From positions 930,001-994,000 of the forward strand of contig CM016927.1 of NCBI GenBank assembly GCA_006247105.1: 64,000 bases of DNA, written 5' to 3'. The notes beneath the pieces are model-generated. The model was not told where the DNA came from and searched no databases. It was given only the letters and a program-made list of their open reading frames with translations. The position numbers and the translations under genes are program-made. Shown here one piece after another: positions 51,272-61,055 of this stretch (the stretch's first letter is position 1; every line of letters begins with the position of its first letter). This DNA is from Giardia muris (Eukaryota; Fornicata; Diplomonadida; Hexamitidae).

Positions 51272-53170
51272 ATGACTCTCCTCGACGTGGCTCGAATGCT
51301 TGGTGAGACTAAGCGTTGGACGGAGGCCTTCATTGCTGCATTGACAATGGCTAGACGTGAAGGGTTGAGTCCTGAGCTGGCCCGTATCGTCATCCATGCT
51401 GGACTTCATGCACCAGTACTTCGATCGGCTGCTATCATGACTATGATGTCTCCTTTATTCGAGGCTTATCTGAAGACGAGTGCTCGTACTTCTACTACCG
51501 ATCCCTCCTCTAATCCTCTTGTAGACGTCAGAGCCTTGTTTGAGATGACTGTCTATTGTGTCGAGGTCTCCCTTGCCCCAAAGGAGCTCGTCCTGTTGCT
51601 CCTTGAGACGGTAGATACAACCCTGAAGGAGTTCGACCTGACAAGCGCGAAATTAGGCCCATCCCAAGCGACACTATTGTTGGGGTATACGCTAGACTTC
51701 ACCTTATGGCTTCATGGATGGCTCACTTGCGACTCTAATCCCATGTCCGATCCCGCGTCAAAGTCGCGAAGGTTCAACCTCCTACGTACAGCGAGAAGGC
51801 TAGGAGACCAGCTAACCATCTATCTTGACGGTTGTGTCCCACTAAGCATGGAATTGGCTGGAATGCTCCTTTGGGAACCAGATGGTATTGAGGGGCAATT
51901 CGATGGGCTTCGTGGGATTTACACGCACCTTCGAGAATTAACCCTTCTAGCCACACCAGCACCATCTCAAACGGATACCTACATCAGTCCCGAAGCCCTT
52001 TCGACCACCGGCGTAGTTAACGGTCGAGTCACATACGGCTTCGATCAAGGAGCGGTGGCCCTTGCTCTTCTGGCAGGTGCCGTCCACGCTCTTTCAGCCG
52101 ATGGAGAGGTGAAGCTCGAACCTCAGGACATCAAGGAGTTACAGAAGTACGCCCTTGCAGCTCTAAGCGTTCTATCGGCATCGGGAGGGCGAAGGACGCG
52201 TCACAGCCAGCGCCTTGAGTGCCTCTTCTACTTCAACGTGTACAAGTACTATTACACCGCCCGAGAGGACGTCATTGATACCCAGGATGACGTCGCACAG
52301 TTTCTCACGTCTCAGGACGAGCTAATGGCCGTTTGCCGTCAGAAGATCATGTCTCTACCCTTCCTAGGGGTCCGAGATGGCGTTCCACAGTCGGACATGA
52401 CATCTGAGGACGAGTCAAGTGGTGAGGGATTGTTAATAAGAGAAGAGTGTGAGGAGGATGAAGAGTTTGGCCCATTTGACACGCCCCTGACGTGGTTCTC
52501 CATTCAATTGGGTAGGAGTTACTACCTTGATGCCGTAAGAATGGCATCATACCTCGTCAGCTCGGAGCTAAGGATCTGTACTCGGTATGACGGTCTCTCA
52601 ACGCTTATCACTTCTCTTTCCTCCCTCCTTACGCACTACACGGTAACGGTATCGTCTGCCCCATACGTTCTCGAGAACCCTCTCTTCCAGGCTCATTGGA
52701 GAAATCTAGTCGACACGTGCTTCTTCTCTTTAGCGCTTCACCCATTCCTCTATGATATGCTTCCATATGCCCTTTCCGATGACTTACTCGACCAAATCTC
52801 CCACAGCCTTAAAGCCCTCAGCGACTTTGCACGCCCACAGCTTCTAGAGTACGAGGCCCGCGCATGTCTTTCCAAAGGGCGTGAGCTCCTCAATACTTTG
52901 AGCTATGCACCGACATATTGGGAACAACAACAAATACTAGCCATCGACGCCTCTCCCCCAAGGGACTGGGACCAGGACTGTCTAGCAAAGAAAATAGCAT
53001 CCTGTCGAGCGCGCTCTTATACCCACTATTACCTTCTTCGCCGCCTCCATGATCATGGTATCATGACCGAAGAGATGCCCCTCCCCTCTGAGAGCGAGCT
53101 GGCCGCCCTCTCCCACGCATACGCCGCATTAGGAGTAGAGCTATGTGTCGCTGCACGTAGAGTTCAATAA
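51272..53170 (+). CDS. Helical hypothetical protein (632 aa)
   Basis: ATG 51272 to TAA 53170. The sequence is helical throughout, with regular hydrophobic pairs (KELVLLLLETVDTTLKEFDL; AVALALLAGAVHALSADGEV; YYLLRRLHDHGIMTEEMPLP), one acidic loop (MTSEDESSGEGLLIREECEE) near residue 380, and no TM, signal peptide or recognised domain. A TPR- or HEAT-like scaffold is possible. It lies six bases upstream of the giant gene at 53177 on the same strand. Confidence 0.7.
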   Translation: MTLLDVARMLGETKRWTEAFIAALTMARREGLSPELARIVIHAGLHAPVLRSAAIMTMMSPLFEAYLKTSARTSTTDPSSNPLVDVRALFEMTVYCVEVSLAPKELVLLLLETVDTTLKEFDLTSAKLGPSQATLLLGYTLDFTLWLHGWLTCDSNPMSDPASKSRRFNLLRTARRLGDQLTIYLDGCVPLSMELAGMLLWEPDGIEGQFDGLRGIYTHLRELTLLATPAPSQTDTYISPEALSTTGVVNGRVTYGFDQGAVALALLAGAVHALSADGEVKLEPQDIKELQKYALAALSVLSASGGRRTRHSQRLECLFYFNVYKYYYTAREDVIDTQDDVAQFLTSQDELMAVCRQKIMSLPFLGVRDGVPQSDMTSEDESSGEGLLIREECEEDEEFGPFDTPLTWFSIQLGRSYYLDAVRMASYLVSSELRICTRYDGLSTLITSLSSLLTHYTVTVSSAPYVLENPLFQAHWRNLVDTCFFSLALHPFLYDMLPYALSDDLLDQISHSLKALSDFARPQLLEYEARACLSKGRELLNTLSYAPTYWEQQQILAIDASPPRDWDQDCLAKKIASCRARSYTHYYLLRRLHDHGIMTEEMPLPSESELAALSHAYAALGVELCVAARRVQ

Positions 53171-53176
53171 AATACG

Positions 53177-56100
53177 ATGAATCAGAGCAGTTCGGACTCC
53201 AGCGACCCCGAGGGCACCGCCCCGCCCACATCCCCCTATGACATAGCCAACGCCGTCGCAAGCGACACGGAGCTCATGGGCCTCCTGAGTCCGGACGCCT
53301 CCTTTCTCTTGCAGTTCTCGATGCACGGTCCACGCCCTCCCGCTTTCCACAAGTTCAAGCGCCCCCTCGTCCAACCCCAGGTATACGACGTCAGCGAGCT
53401 CCTCTCCCAGCTGAACGGGTTGGTCACTCGGAAGAGTCTTGAGGAGGCTAAAGCTTTTCATTACGTCGGAGAGGCTCGCCGCCAACTGCACCGGGCCGCA
53501 GATAACGCCGATGCCGCACGAGGGGACCGGGAGACCCTACTGCAACAGGACCAGGCCCGTGCCCTTTCCCTCTCCCTTCGTCAGATCGAGGACTTCGTCT
53601 TCACGACGAGCCGGCGTGTCGAACGGGAAATCTCCACGTTCCGCCTGTTGGAGCGGCATGTTGCACTGGCACTTGAGAACAAGACTGTTGCTAACGCTGC
53701 CCAACTCACCCGAGAACAAGCCGCTGTCTCTACCATCGTTTCTCGCTTCCTTCCAAGTGCAAACATTGAACTCCTACAAATCTTCCTCGAAGCTCTTGTT
53801 AAGAATCTCGTTGGCACTAATCTCTCTCTTGAGTGTTACCAGCACCCCACAGAGACGATGATGGTTGATAAGAGTCTTGAGCAATGGCCAGCCACGTCGC
53901 ATGCTTTTCGGCATTGGACAGATTCTGGAGCCACTGGCTTCACCACCTTCTCTGATTATCTAAATTGTCTTCTCTCTCTGCCTAGTCCTGAACGCGATGC
54001 AGCACTCGCTCATATGGCCGCTTCCGGTTGGTGGGGCCGATCAGGAGAGGGGCAGCCCGACGATGTCGGTCCCGATCTTCTTGATAGTACTCTTTGTCTC
54101 CTTCGTTCGATTACCTCAGTTGAGCCCCTTCTGGACTATCAGTCTTTACAGAATCTAGACTCGGTTCCAGTCTCCGATGAGGTGGAGCAGCTAGAACGGC
54201 CCCCGTCCAGCAGAGAACAACGCGACGACGATGCTAAGGGAGATGTAATTGAGTGCCAATGCACTCCGTCGGGGCCACTCACCAATGCCGACCTCGTTAC
54301 GATCTTCCGTGGGGCATATCACTTTTATTGCTCGTTTGTAGAGCCGAAACGCGACTTCCTCGTGTCAAAGCGCACTGCTGAAGACGCCGCCTTTTCCTTC
54401 GGGGACTATGTCCGTATGCTTCATACGGAGAAGGGGCAAATCTCTCTCAAGGACGTGGCCGATGCGGCTCTCTATAAGGAGGTCACGGAACTGATATCCG
54501 GAGGCGATCTTGCGAGTGTTGACCTCTTTGGAGATCTTCTCCAGCATGATCTTGAGGCATCAAAGCAGCCTTCCAAGGGACGAACAAAGTCTCCTTCCGC
54601 GTCGCGCGTTGCCACAGGTGGTACGAAGACTGGATCTGAGCCACCGAAGTCCGAGCCAAGCATTGGACGTATGATACTGAATAAGCTGAATTCTCCTCTT
54701 ACGTCTGTCGGAGACCTCCTGGCCTTCCTTCAGTTCGTTCGGTTGTTCATTGGCGACTCTTACGAGGCTCGAGCAAAGCAAGTTCTTCGGGACGATCTGA
54801 AATCCGTTCTTCCCGTCTCCCAGGATGTTCCCGATACTCCTCCGCAAGATGCTCAAAACTCTGATAGCACATACTTCACTCGGCTCTTCCAAGGGCACCA
54901 GGACGAGGCGTTTGTGGATGGGTTGCTTTCTGATATCAATTGCATCTGCGTTGCTGGAGACCCCTCCTCTTGCAAGAGTCTGGTGGCGGCGGGTTTGGCT
55001 CGCCGCTTGACACGCCAGAACGGAACTCCCGCAGGCACTGTCGATACTCTCACCTGCTACCGCTCTCTTCAGGAGCAACTGGATGACCTGGCTTGCTACG
55101 CTGTTGAGACGGGAGAGCCGATCGCAGGTGTCAAAGTCGAAGGGAAGGATAGTGTTTGTGCACGCTTCCCCCTCATGCGCCATTTACTAGAACAACATTA
55201 TCGTGGCCTCTACGTCCAAATACTTGGCGCAACTGAAAGGCGCTCGGGTGGGACCGGAGAAGGTCGGTATTACCCAATCCCAGTTTACGATCTTTGCTCT
55301 GTCGCCCCCGACGCATTTCTTCTCAACTCACACCAGACGGCCGGGCTTTTCGGAACCGATCTCCCAGAAGTACCACGTAATCGCCCGATACTCTCTTCAA
55401 TAGGCCATCTTCAAGTGATTGAGGAACCATACGATTCTAACTCTCGAGAGAAGGATGCTGAAGAACCTGGACAGGAACATGGGGTGGAACGAGTGCCATC
55501 TCGAACGACTTCTATAAGCATCCTCCTCCCCGTCGAAACCGCGCCTCTTGAGCCAGACTCATCGACTGGTGTCCCTCAGGACGTCCACCTCGTCCTCAAT
55601 AGTCCGGAACAGTACCTCCAGTTCTACAACGCCCTTCTTAGCACCGTGATTCGATGCTTTGAGCGCCGTCTTGGTTGTCTCCCTTCCGTCGATACTTCCG
55701 AGGCTGATCCACTCTCACAACTAACAGATCCGGTACAAACGGTCGACTTGTGTAACACCGAGGAATTGCACACCTTCCTGCTCCAGGCGCTTGTCATTCA
55801 ATCGATGACCCAATGTCTTCTCAGTAACTATAATTTCCTCATCTTTGATGGGCTTCCAACCTGTCGCCAGGACCTTGACGTCATAGAGAGACTACTCAAC
55901 GGGGTTGTCGACGAGACAGCGTATCGCCAGCTCTTCCGCAACTACACCACGGAGCACCTCCTCCCGACATTTATCCCGCGCTCGGGGCTCACAACCCTCA
56001 TCTATCTGCACAGCAGCAACTTCGAACTACTATGCCGTCGTGTTTATGGTCGTATGTTTGTTTCGAGCCATCCCGTGGAGCGAGATGATCTATTCTCACT

Positions 56101-59056
56101 CTACTACGAGAGATACAATGACGCTCGTATTCGTGATGGCTCTCGGGCCTCCCCACCCTTACGCGAGACGACTCGGGAGACCATCCTCACAGAGGCCCTT
56201 ACCAATAGCCTTTCAGCTGATAGCCTTGAAAATTCCCAGCACGATTCTTCAAGCACGAGTGACAATGACGTTGAGTACTCCTCCTCGGACGACCGGGCCA
56301 CCGCCGACTCCGCTTACGAGACCCTTAGGAGGAAGTTCCCCATGTGTGACGAGGAGCCTCAAGCAGACGCTCAGAATGCTGCCGCATCGACTACAACGAC
56401 GCCACTGAGCAGAAATAACCTAATCCAGTACGCCTACAAGTATATTGACCTCTCACACGCAAATGTCGCGGCTTACGATCAAGGCCTCAAGGTCCCCGCA
56501 AGTGAGATCGCCTCAGTTGCCTTCATGCACTCGGCGACCCTGGACGTCTTGAACGGCGATCCCTGCATTATACAAGATGACCTAACCCAGGAGGATGAGC
56601 CAGAACAGAGACGGGGATTACTTCCACAGACTTCATCTAAGATCTTCTCGAGACTCTTCCCCTCGCGAACGGCAGGGTCCATAGAGATCATCCCTTGGGC
56701 GGATGATACTCTGAATTCACCGAAACATCGTGCCTCAGAAGATCAGCAGCGGAGCTTCATCAAGACCTATCCTATCGTTGATCCTGCAACATATGAGCTT
56801 TTCACTCGCACTCTATCGCAGGCAAACGTTCGGACAGAGGAGCAACATGTCGATGGGAGTAACATCATCCCTACCACCTTCGATCAGCGCTTGGCTGACC
56901 GAGTCCAGATGGCGGAGCTCTATTTCATTCAGCTCGTCGTCGGAGCGTACCGTCTCGACCAGGCTGTCCTTCTCCACCGACCTGGGCTTCTGGCAGATGT
57001 CGCCGCTCTCAATGCGGGTCACCGCATCCTTATAAGCCACGTCGCTGTCGAGCTTGCGCCATTAATGCGAAAGCGTGTCGATTTTCTGAACGAATTGAGC
57101 CAGCAATACTATATCCGACCATTCCTCACCCTACCTGACTCGATCCGCGTTGATCCTCTTTACCAGCGAGCTCAAGGGAATGGTGCGGTGGATTCTCTTG
57201 GATTGGCGTTGGATGCAGAACTACGTAGCCGTTATAAGCCAGATGTTGACGTGCTTTTGATCCAGGAGGTCGACGACATCTTCACGCATTCTTCGAGCTA
57301 TCTTGAAGAGGATCGTGCGGGAGAGGTCTTTGAAGAGCAGCTTGAAGCCGTTGGAACCGAAATTTTCCACTACGTCCTTCGTGCTGCCACACAAAGGAAG
57401 TATAGCCTCCCGTTAAGGTGCTGTGCCGTAGATCAGATGCTGGGACCGCGAGAAGCGGCCAGAAGTTTTGCGCTCGAGCACCTCGAGCTATACAGGACGA
57501 TGCTCGGCGTTTCCGAGGGCTCCTCAGCATTCCTTGTCGAGCCACGAGCTGATTCGGCTCCACTAGACCCCAAGAAGAAGCCTCCCCCGAAGAAGCCAGC
57601 CGCAAATGCGAAGAAGAACGTAGGAGCGGCTGCATATTCCCATCCGAATCTCTTTTGGACGTTCAACGTGTCAGGCGAATATGCCACTAAGACAATTCCA
57701 CTATTTCTTAGAGATGTGGAGGAGGCGTCCAATGCCCGGAAGCAGGTCCTTATGGAGGTTTTGGCTAGGCTCGTGCAGCTACAGACGTCTCTCGCCGAGT
57801 TCATCACGAGCGAGTGTAAGGGGCAATTGGAGGTTGTTGCGACGTTCTATGACAAGTCTCTTCAGAAGACAGAAGGTATCTTCAGGGAGTTTTTGAACTA
57901 CTATGGGTGTATCGGAAAGCAGGTCCGGTCACAGAGTAGTATCAAGGCAGATTCGCTCCTCCTCATTGATGCTTGTCTTGAGCAAAGCAATAAGATAATT
58001 CTAGAGACCAGGGAGAAATCCGACGCCCTCCTCGCAGAGGTGACCGCAAAGTACCTGCGTGTATCTGCTAAGTGCACGCTTGACGTACTTGACCTGTGTG
58101 ATTACCATGACATCCGAGCTCAATTCCTACGAAGGACCGGGGACGGCTCCGAGTCGGAACCCGGGGTCTGCGCGGCCGTGCATCTCATGCACATGGTCTC
58201 CGGGATGTACGACCTGTTCTGGAACGATTACTCATTCATCGCTCACCTGTTCTTCGAGCTGAACGCTCTAGCCATTCACGCGTATGATGCGTCCCGAAAC
58301 ACCTTCCCGCGGCTAGTCCAGCAGTATCTTCAAGACGAAGACCACCTACTGGCAGATCTCGGGCTCGAGGGTGATGGGACAGAGGCCGGGTCTGAAGCTT
58401 TGACGTTGGTCCGGACGCACCTTGGAGTCCTTTCGACGATTCAGTCGGTAGAAGTCCCAACCCTGTTGCGGTCCAATGAAGAGTTCCGTTCGAAGGTCCA
58501 AGCGAAAAACCAAAAGGCATATGAGGCCACCATGAACGCGGTCGACCTTCTGCACTCTATCTCAACGTGTCGTACTAGCTCAGCCCTGCGGGAGCACGTG
58601 GTTAAGAGACGTCTGGAATGCCTAATCAACGATCAGCCCACCTCAGTTGAGAACTTCCTCCAAGCGGAGACAGATGCGGCTCATCTGGCCCTAAGCCAGT
58701 TGCGGGAGGCCATCAAAACTGGACTCCCCTGCGCACAGGACGATGGGAATACGGTGCGAGCTATTCCTTTACACCAGGCACAGGCGGTACTTTTTACCCA
58801 CCTCTTAGAGAGGATAGAGCAGCGGGAGGCACAATTCCATGCCCGTGCGCTCGAGTTCCTCTCCCTCTATACCGCGTGCTTCTCAGACGCTCTCTCTACG
58901 CTCAATGGGAAGATCAGTGACCTGTATTCGACGGCCCTTTCACTCGCGATGAGCATGGCACGGACGATGCAGTCCGTCGTCAATGAGGCCCTTGACGTCA
59001 ACGACTTCTCTATTGATCTGGTCAATGGGAAAATCAGTGTCGACATAGCCGAATAA
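53177..59056 (+). CDS. Giant protein with degenerate P-loop, possibly axonemal (1959 aa)
   Basis: ATG 53177, only six bases after the previous stop. The N-terminus is disordered, then coiled coil (RQLHRAADNADAARGDRETL). At about residue 580 the sequence INCICVAGDPSSCKSLVAAG is a beta strand plus Walker-A-like loop in which the penultimate Gly is Cys (GDPSSCKS), so nucleotide binding may be lost. Later there are acidic disordered segments, a Lys/Pro patch (KKKPPPKKPAANAKKNVGAA) near residue 1470, and a long C-terminal helical domain (ARKQVLMEVLARLVQLQTSL). An adenylate-kinase-like module inside a very large protein recalls the central-pair protein SPEF2/CPC1, but no CH domain is seen and this remains a guess. 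Confidence 0.7.
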   Translation: MNQSSSDSSDPEGTAPPTSPYDIANAVASDTELMGLLSPDASFLLQFSMHGPRPPAFHKFKRPLVQPQVYDVSELLSQLNGLVTRKSLEEAKAFHYVGEARRQLHRAADNADAARGDRETLLQQDQARALSLSLRQIEDFVFTTSRRVEREISTFRLLERHVALALENKTVANAAQLTREQAAVSTIVSRFLPSANIELLQIFLEALVKNLVGTNLSLECYQHPTETMMVDKSLEQWPATSHAFRHWTDSGATGFTTFSDYLNCLLSLPSPERDAALAHMAASGWWGRSGEGQPDDVGPDLLDSTLCLLRSITSVEPLLDYQSLQNLDSVPVSDEVEQLERPPSSREQRDDDAKGDVIECQCTPSGPLTNADLVTIFRGAYHFYCSFVEPKRDFLVSKRTAEDAAFSFGDYVRMLHTEKGQISLKDVADAALYKEVTELISGGDLASVDLFGDLLQHDLEASKQPSKGRTKSPSASRVATGGTKTGSEPPKSEPSIGRMILNKLNSPLTSVGDLLAFLQFVRLFIGDSYEARAKQVLRDDLKSVLPVSQDVPDTPPQDAQNSDSTYFTRLFQGHQDEAFVDGLLSDINCICVAGDPSSCKSLVAAGLARRLTRQNGTPAGTVDTLTCYRSLQEQLDDLACYAVETGEPIAGVKVEGKDSVCARFPLMRHLLEQHYRGLYVQILGATERRSGGTGEGRYYPIPVYDLCSVAPDAFLLNSHQTAGLFGTDLPEVPRNRPILSSIGHLQVIEEPYDSNSREKDAEEPGQEHGVERVPSRTTSISILLPVETAPLEPDSSTGVPQDVHLVLNSPEQYLQFYNALLSTVIRCFERRLGCLPSVDTSEADPLSQLTDPVQTVDLCNTEELHTFLLQALVIQSMTQCLLSNYNFLIFDGLPTCRQDLDVIERLLNGVVDETAYRQLFRNYTTEHLLPTFIPRSGLTTLIYLHSSNFELLCRRVYGRMFVSSHPVERDDLFSLYYERYNDARIRDGSRASPPLRETTRETILTEALTNSLSADSLENSQHDSSSTSDNDVEYSSSDDRATADSAYETLRRKFPMCDEEPQADAQNAAASTTTTPLSRNNLIQYAYKYIDLSHANVAAYDQGLKVPASEIASVAFMHSATLDVLNGDPCIIQDDLTQEDEPEQRRGLLPQTSSKIFSRLFPSRTAGSIEIIPWADDTLNSPKHRASEDQQRSFIKTYPIVDPATYELFTRTLSQANVRTEEQHVDGSNIIPTTFDQRLADRVQMAELYFIQLVVGAYRLDQAVLLHRPGLLADVAALNAGHRILISHVAVELAPLMRKRVDFLNELSQQYYIRPFLTLPDSIRVDPLYQRAQGNGAVDSLGLALDAELRSRYKPDVDVLLIQEVDDIFTHSSSYLEEDRAGEVFEEQLEAVGTEIFHYVLRAATQRKYSLPLRCCAVDQMLGPREAARSFALEHLELYRTMLGVSEGSSAFLVEPRADSAPLDPKKKPPPKKPAANAKKNVGAAAYSHPNLFWTFNVSGEYATKTIPLFLRDVEEASNARKQVLMEVLARLVQLQTSLAEFITSECKGQLEVVATFYDKSLQKTEGIFREFLNYYGCIGKQVRSQSSIKADSLLLIDACLEQSNKIILETREKSDALLAEVTAKYLRVSAKCTLDVLDLCDYHDIRAQFLRRTGDGSESEPGVCAAVHLMHMVSGMYDLFWNDYSFIAHLFFELNALAIHAYDASRNTFPRLVQQYLQDEDHLLADLGLEGDGTEAGSEALTLVRTHLGVLSTIQSVEVPTLLRSNEEFRSKVQAKNQKAYEATMNAVDLLHSISTCRTSSALREHVVKRRLECLINDQPTSVENFLQAETDAAHLALSQLREAIKTGLPCAQDDGNTVRAIPLHQAQAVLFTHLLERIEQREAQFHARALEFLSLYTACFSDALSTLNGKISDLYSTALSLAMSMARTMQSVVNEALDVNDFSIDLVNGKISVDIAE

Positions 59057-59063
59057 ATACGAC

Positions 59064-59870
59064 ATGGCATTAGCACGACGATGCCTCATGCTACATGGCT
59101 ATCTGAGTTGCGCAGACGCCTTCTACGCGCGGACGGGAGCCTTACGAAAGGCTCTTCCAGGTGTCGACTTCATCTATGCTGAAGCACCACTTACGCTTCA
59201 GATGTCGGAAAGAGAACTTATCGGGGTCTGTTCCGAGCACCAATCCCAATATAAGGTTTCAGTCCCGCTCGAGGCTCTTGATTCTAGATATAGACCTGAA
59301 GGGGACGTTGACCCAAACAAGTGTCGTGGATGGTTTCTCTTTGAGATGGGGCAAGAGACAACGTCACCACGCGTCTGTGGTAGTGTTGCCTGTTGTGATT
59401 GTCTTCCACGGCGATTCTATGGCGTGGATGAGGCACGCACCTTCATGCTTGACTTACTTCAGAAGCATACTCCAGACTTTGTTCTAGCATTCTCCCAGGG
59501 GGCAACCCTTCTTCTCTATCTCCTTCTTGATGGGTACCTCGTCGACTTTGACCTGAAAGTCATCGTTCTCGTGGCCCCTTGGATCCCACATCCCTGTACG
59601 CAGGCATCGTCGGAGGTTATTTGCACTACCTCACCCAAAGACCCCATAACTCGAGTCCTCCTTGAGGAGAAGGAGCTTCGAACTAGCGCTCGCGTCATCA
59701 TGGTGTATGGAGAGGCCGATAGCGTCATCTCCCTTGAAGGACTCAAGTCCTTTAGGGAAAGGCACCCGGGGATTACATATTACACACATTCCGGCGGCCA
59801 CATGGTCCCCGGGTCCAGCGACATGCGTACTCTTCTTAGAAGAGAATTTACCCAGGCAGGGGTAACGTAA
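59064..59870 (+). CDS. FSH1/OVCA2-family serine hydrolase
   Basis: A 268-residue alpha/beta hydrolase starting seven bases after the previous stop. RRCLMLHGYLSCADAFYARTG matches the FSH1 start (..LCLHG(y/f).qn...f..(k/r)tg.lr(k)); AEAPLTL follows (the 'a.gP' strand). The catalytic triad reads as Ser144 in AFSQGATL (GxSQG type with Phe-Ser), Asp219 in YGEADSVI and His246 in SGGHMVP. The length is typical (220-270). The physiological substrate of the family is unclear (short- to long-chain acyl esters). Confidence 0.85.
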   Translation: MALARRCLMLHGYLSCADAFYARTGALRKALPGVDFIYAEAPLTLQMSERELIGVCSEHQSQYKVSVPLEALDSRYRPEGDVDPNKCRGWFLFEMGQETTSPRVCGSVACCDCLPRRFYGVDEARTFMLDLLQKHTPDFVLAFSQGATLLLYLLLDGYLVDFDLKVIVLVAPWIPHPCTQASSEVICTTSPKDPITRVLLEEKELRTSARVIMVYGEADSVISLEGLKSFRERHPGITYYTHSGGHMVPGSSDMRTLLRREFTQAGVT

Positions 59871-59908
59871 GAACAGCAATATGGCGTGGACGTATGAGCT
59901 ACGGTGGT

Positions 59909-61003
59909 TTAAATGTTATCGACAAGTTCTGTCTTCGCGCCTGTCTCGGCAAGGTTCTGCTGAAGATCCGAGAAGCCAAAGGAGCCGTTCAGCTTTGTTT
60001 CCGTCTCGGCCGCGAGTGGGGCGAGGTTGGAGATCGATAGCTCATCCTTCGAGCTCTTCGATCCCTTCGACTCCTTTTTGCAACAGCCGCCTTTTGAGCA
60101 GCAGCAGCAACAACAGCAACAGCAGCCTCGTTGGAGGCAGCACGTGATGCGGGCGTACAGACACAGGTATAAGAGGGCCATGGCGATGGCCTGGATAAAT
60201 GCGGTGATGTAATAGAAGGTGGGGTTGAAAAGACTTTTGTATCTGGTCTCGGCCTGCCTCCTGGCCTCCAGGACGTCAATCACGAAGAAGAGGAACGTCA
60301 AGCCGGCTGAGACGATCGCAAAAACGATGCATACGATGAAGCGCTTGCAACAACCCCCACACTTCGCCGCCTGAAAGAGTGGTGGCCCGAAGGCGGTCGT
60401 CAAGAACCAAGCCGTCCCGAGGGCGACCATGGATATCCCACCTGACATCCCAATGGAGTACGCAATGGTGAAGATGGGAGGAATGTACTCCTGTATCTTT
60501 GTAGGATCCAATGAAGTATTTAAATCCTGAAGCTTTGCGAAACCGGAACAAACCTTCTCCATAGTAAGAGAGTTCAGGTCATTAGCCCTAGTAGTACCTG
60601 TAATGTCAGACGAAATTACGATAATAACGGCCACGACTAGCGTTGACAGACTGTATGCTATCAAATCTATGAGGGCAGGGATCCCAATCCCGAAGCCGAC
60701 GATCTGGAGGAACTTGAGCCAGGGCGGGCGGCAACAGCAGGTCGCCATGCCCGTGATGCACGCTGCAACGATCAGTGCGACGAAGATGCACGTGAAGACG
60801 AACATCAGGATGAAGCTCTGGAAGACTTGGTTGTACCCGTTGAAGGCACATTCCATGAAGTTCTCCCCGAAGTCCCCCGAGCAGATGCAGACCTCCCGGA
60901 CAAGGGCCACCTGGTCGCGCCTATAGAAGCCCATGAGGTAGGTGTACGCGTAACATGAGAGTCCGATGCAGAGGAGCGCTATTGTCCGCTCATCAAGACC
61001 CAT
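59909..61003 (-). CDS. Multi-pass membrane protein with poly-Cys cytosolic patch (364 aa)
   Basis: The start is ATG 61003 preceded by GAAAAAGAA; the frame is open far upstream, but that part is the downstream neighbour's gene read in another frame. About six hydrophobic segments are visible (RTIALLCIGLSCYAYTYLMG; VFQSFILMFVFTCIFVALIV; FLQIVGFGIGIPALIDLIAY and the hydrophobic run after it; IPPIFTIAYSIGMSGGISMV; FIVCIVFAIVSAGLTFLFFV; YYITAFIQAIAMALLYLCLY). Directly after the last TM comes CCLQRG, nine consecutive Cys, SKGGCCKKESKG. Such juxtamembrane Cys are usual palmitoylation sites. Further Cys pairs flank the middle TMs. No known family is recognised. Confidence 0.75.
   Translation of the reverse strand: MGLDERTIALLCIGLSCYAYTYLMGFYRRDQVALVREVCICSGDFGENFMECAFNGYNQVFQSFILMFVFTCIFVALIVAACITGMATCCCRPPWLKFLQIVGFGIGIPALIDLIAYSLSTLVVAVIIVISSDITGTTRANDLNSLTMEKVCSGFAKLQDLNTSLDPTKIQEYIPPIFTIAYSIGMSGGISMVALGTAWFLTTAFGPPLFQAAKCGGCCKRFIVCIVFAIVSAGLTFLFFVIDVLEARRQAETRYKSLFNPTFYYITAFIQAIAMALLYLCLYARITCCLQRGCCCCCCCCCSKGGCCKKESKGSKSSKDELSISNLAPLAAETETKLNGSFGFSDLQQNLAETGAKTELVDNI
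60098..60124 (-). repeat. TGC/TGT codon run encoding nine cysteines
   Basis: Nine consecutive Cys codons with mixed TGC and TGT use (on the plus strand a GCA/ACA run). Mixed codons argue for selection on the protein more than recent replication slippage. Confidence 0.75.
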
Positions 61004-61055
61004 TTCTTTTTCACTCCATTTCCTCGGCCAAAGTGTCTGAGGTCTGAGTGTGTCG

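Noticed and set aside
60061..60130. CAG/CAA run as a plus-strand polyglutamine
   Set aside because: It is the complement of the Cys codon run of the membrane protein; the plus frame is short and has no other support.
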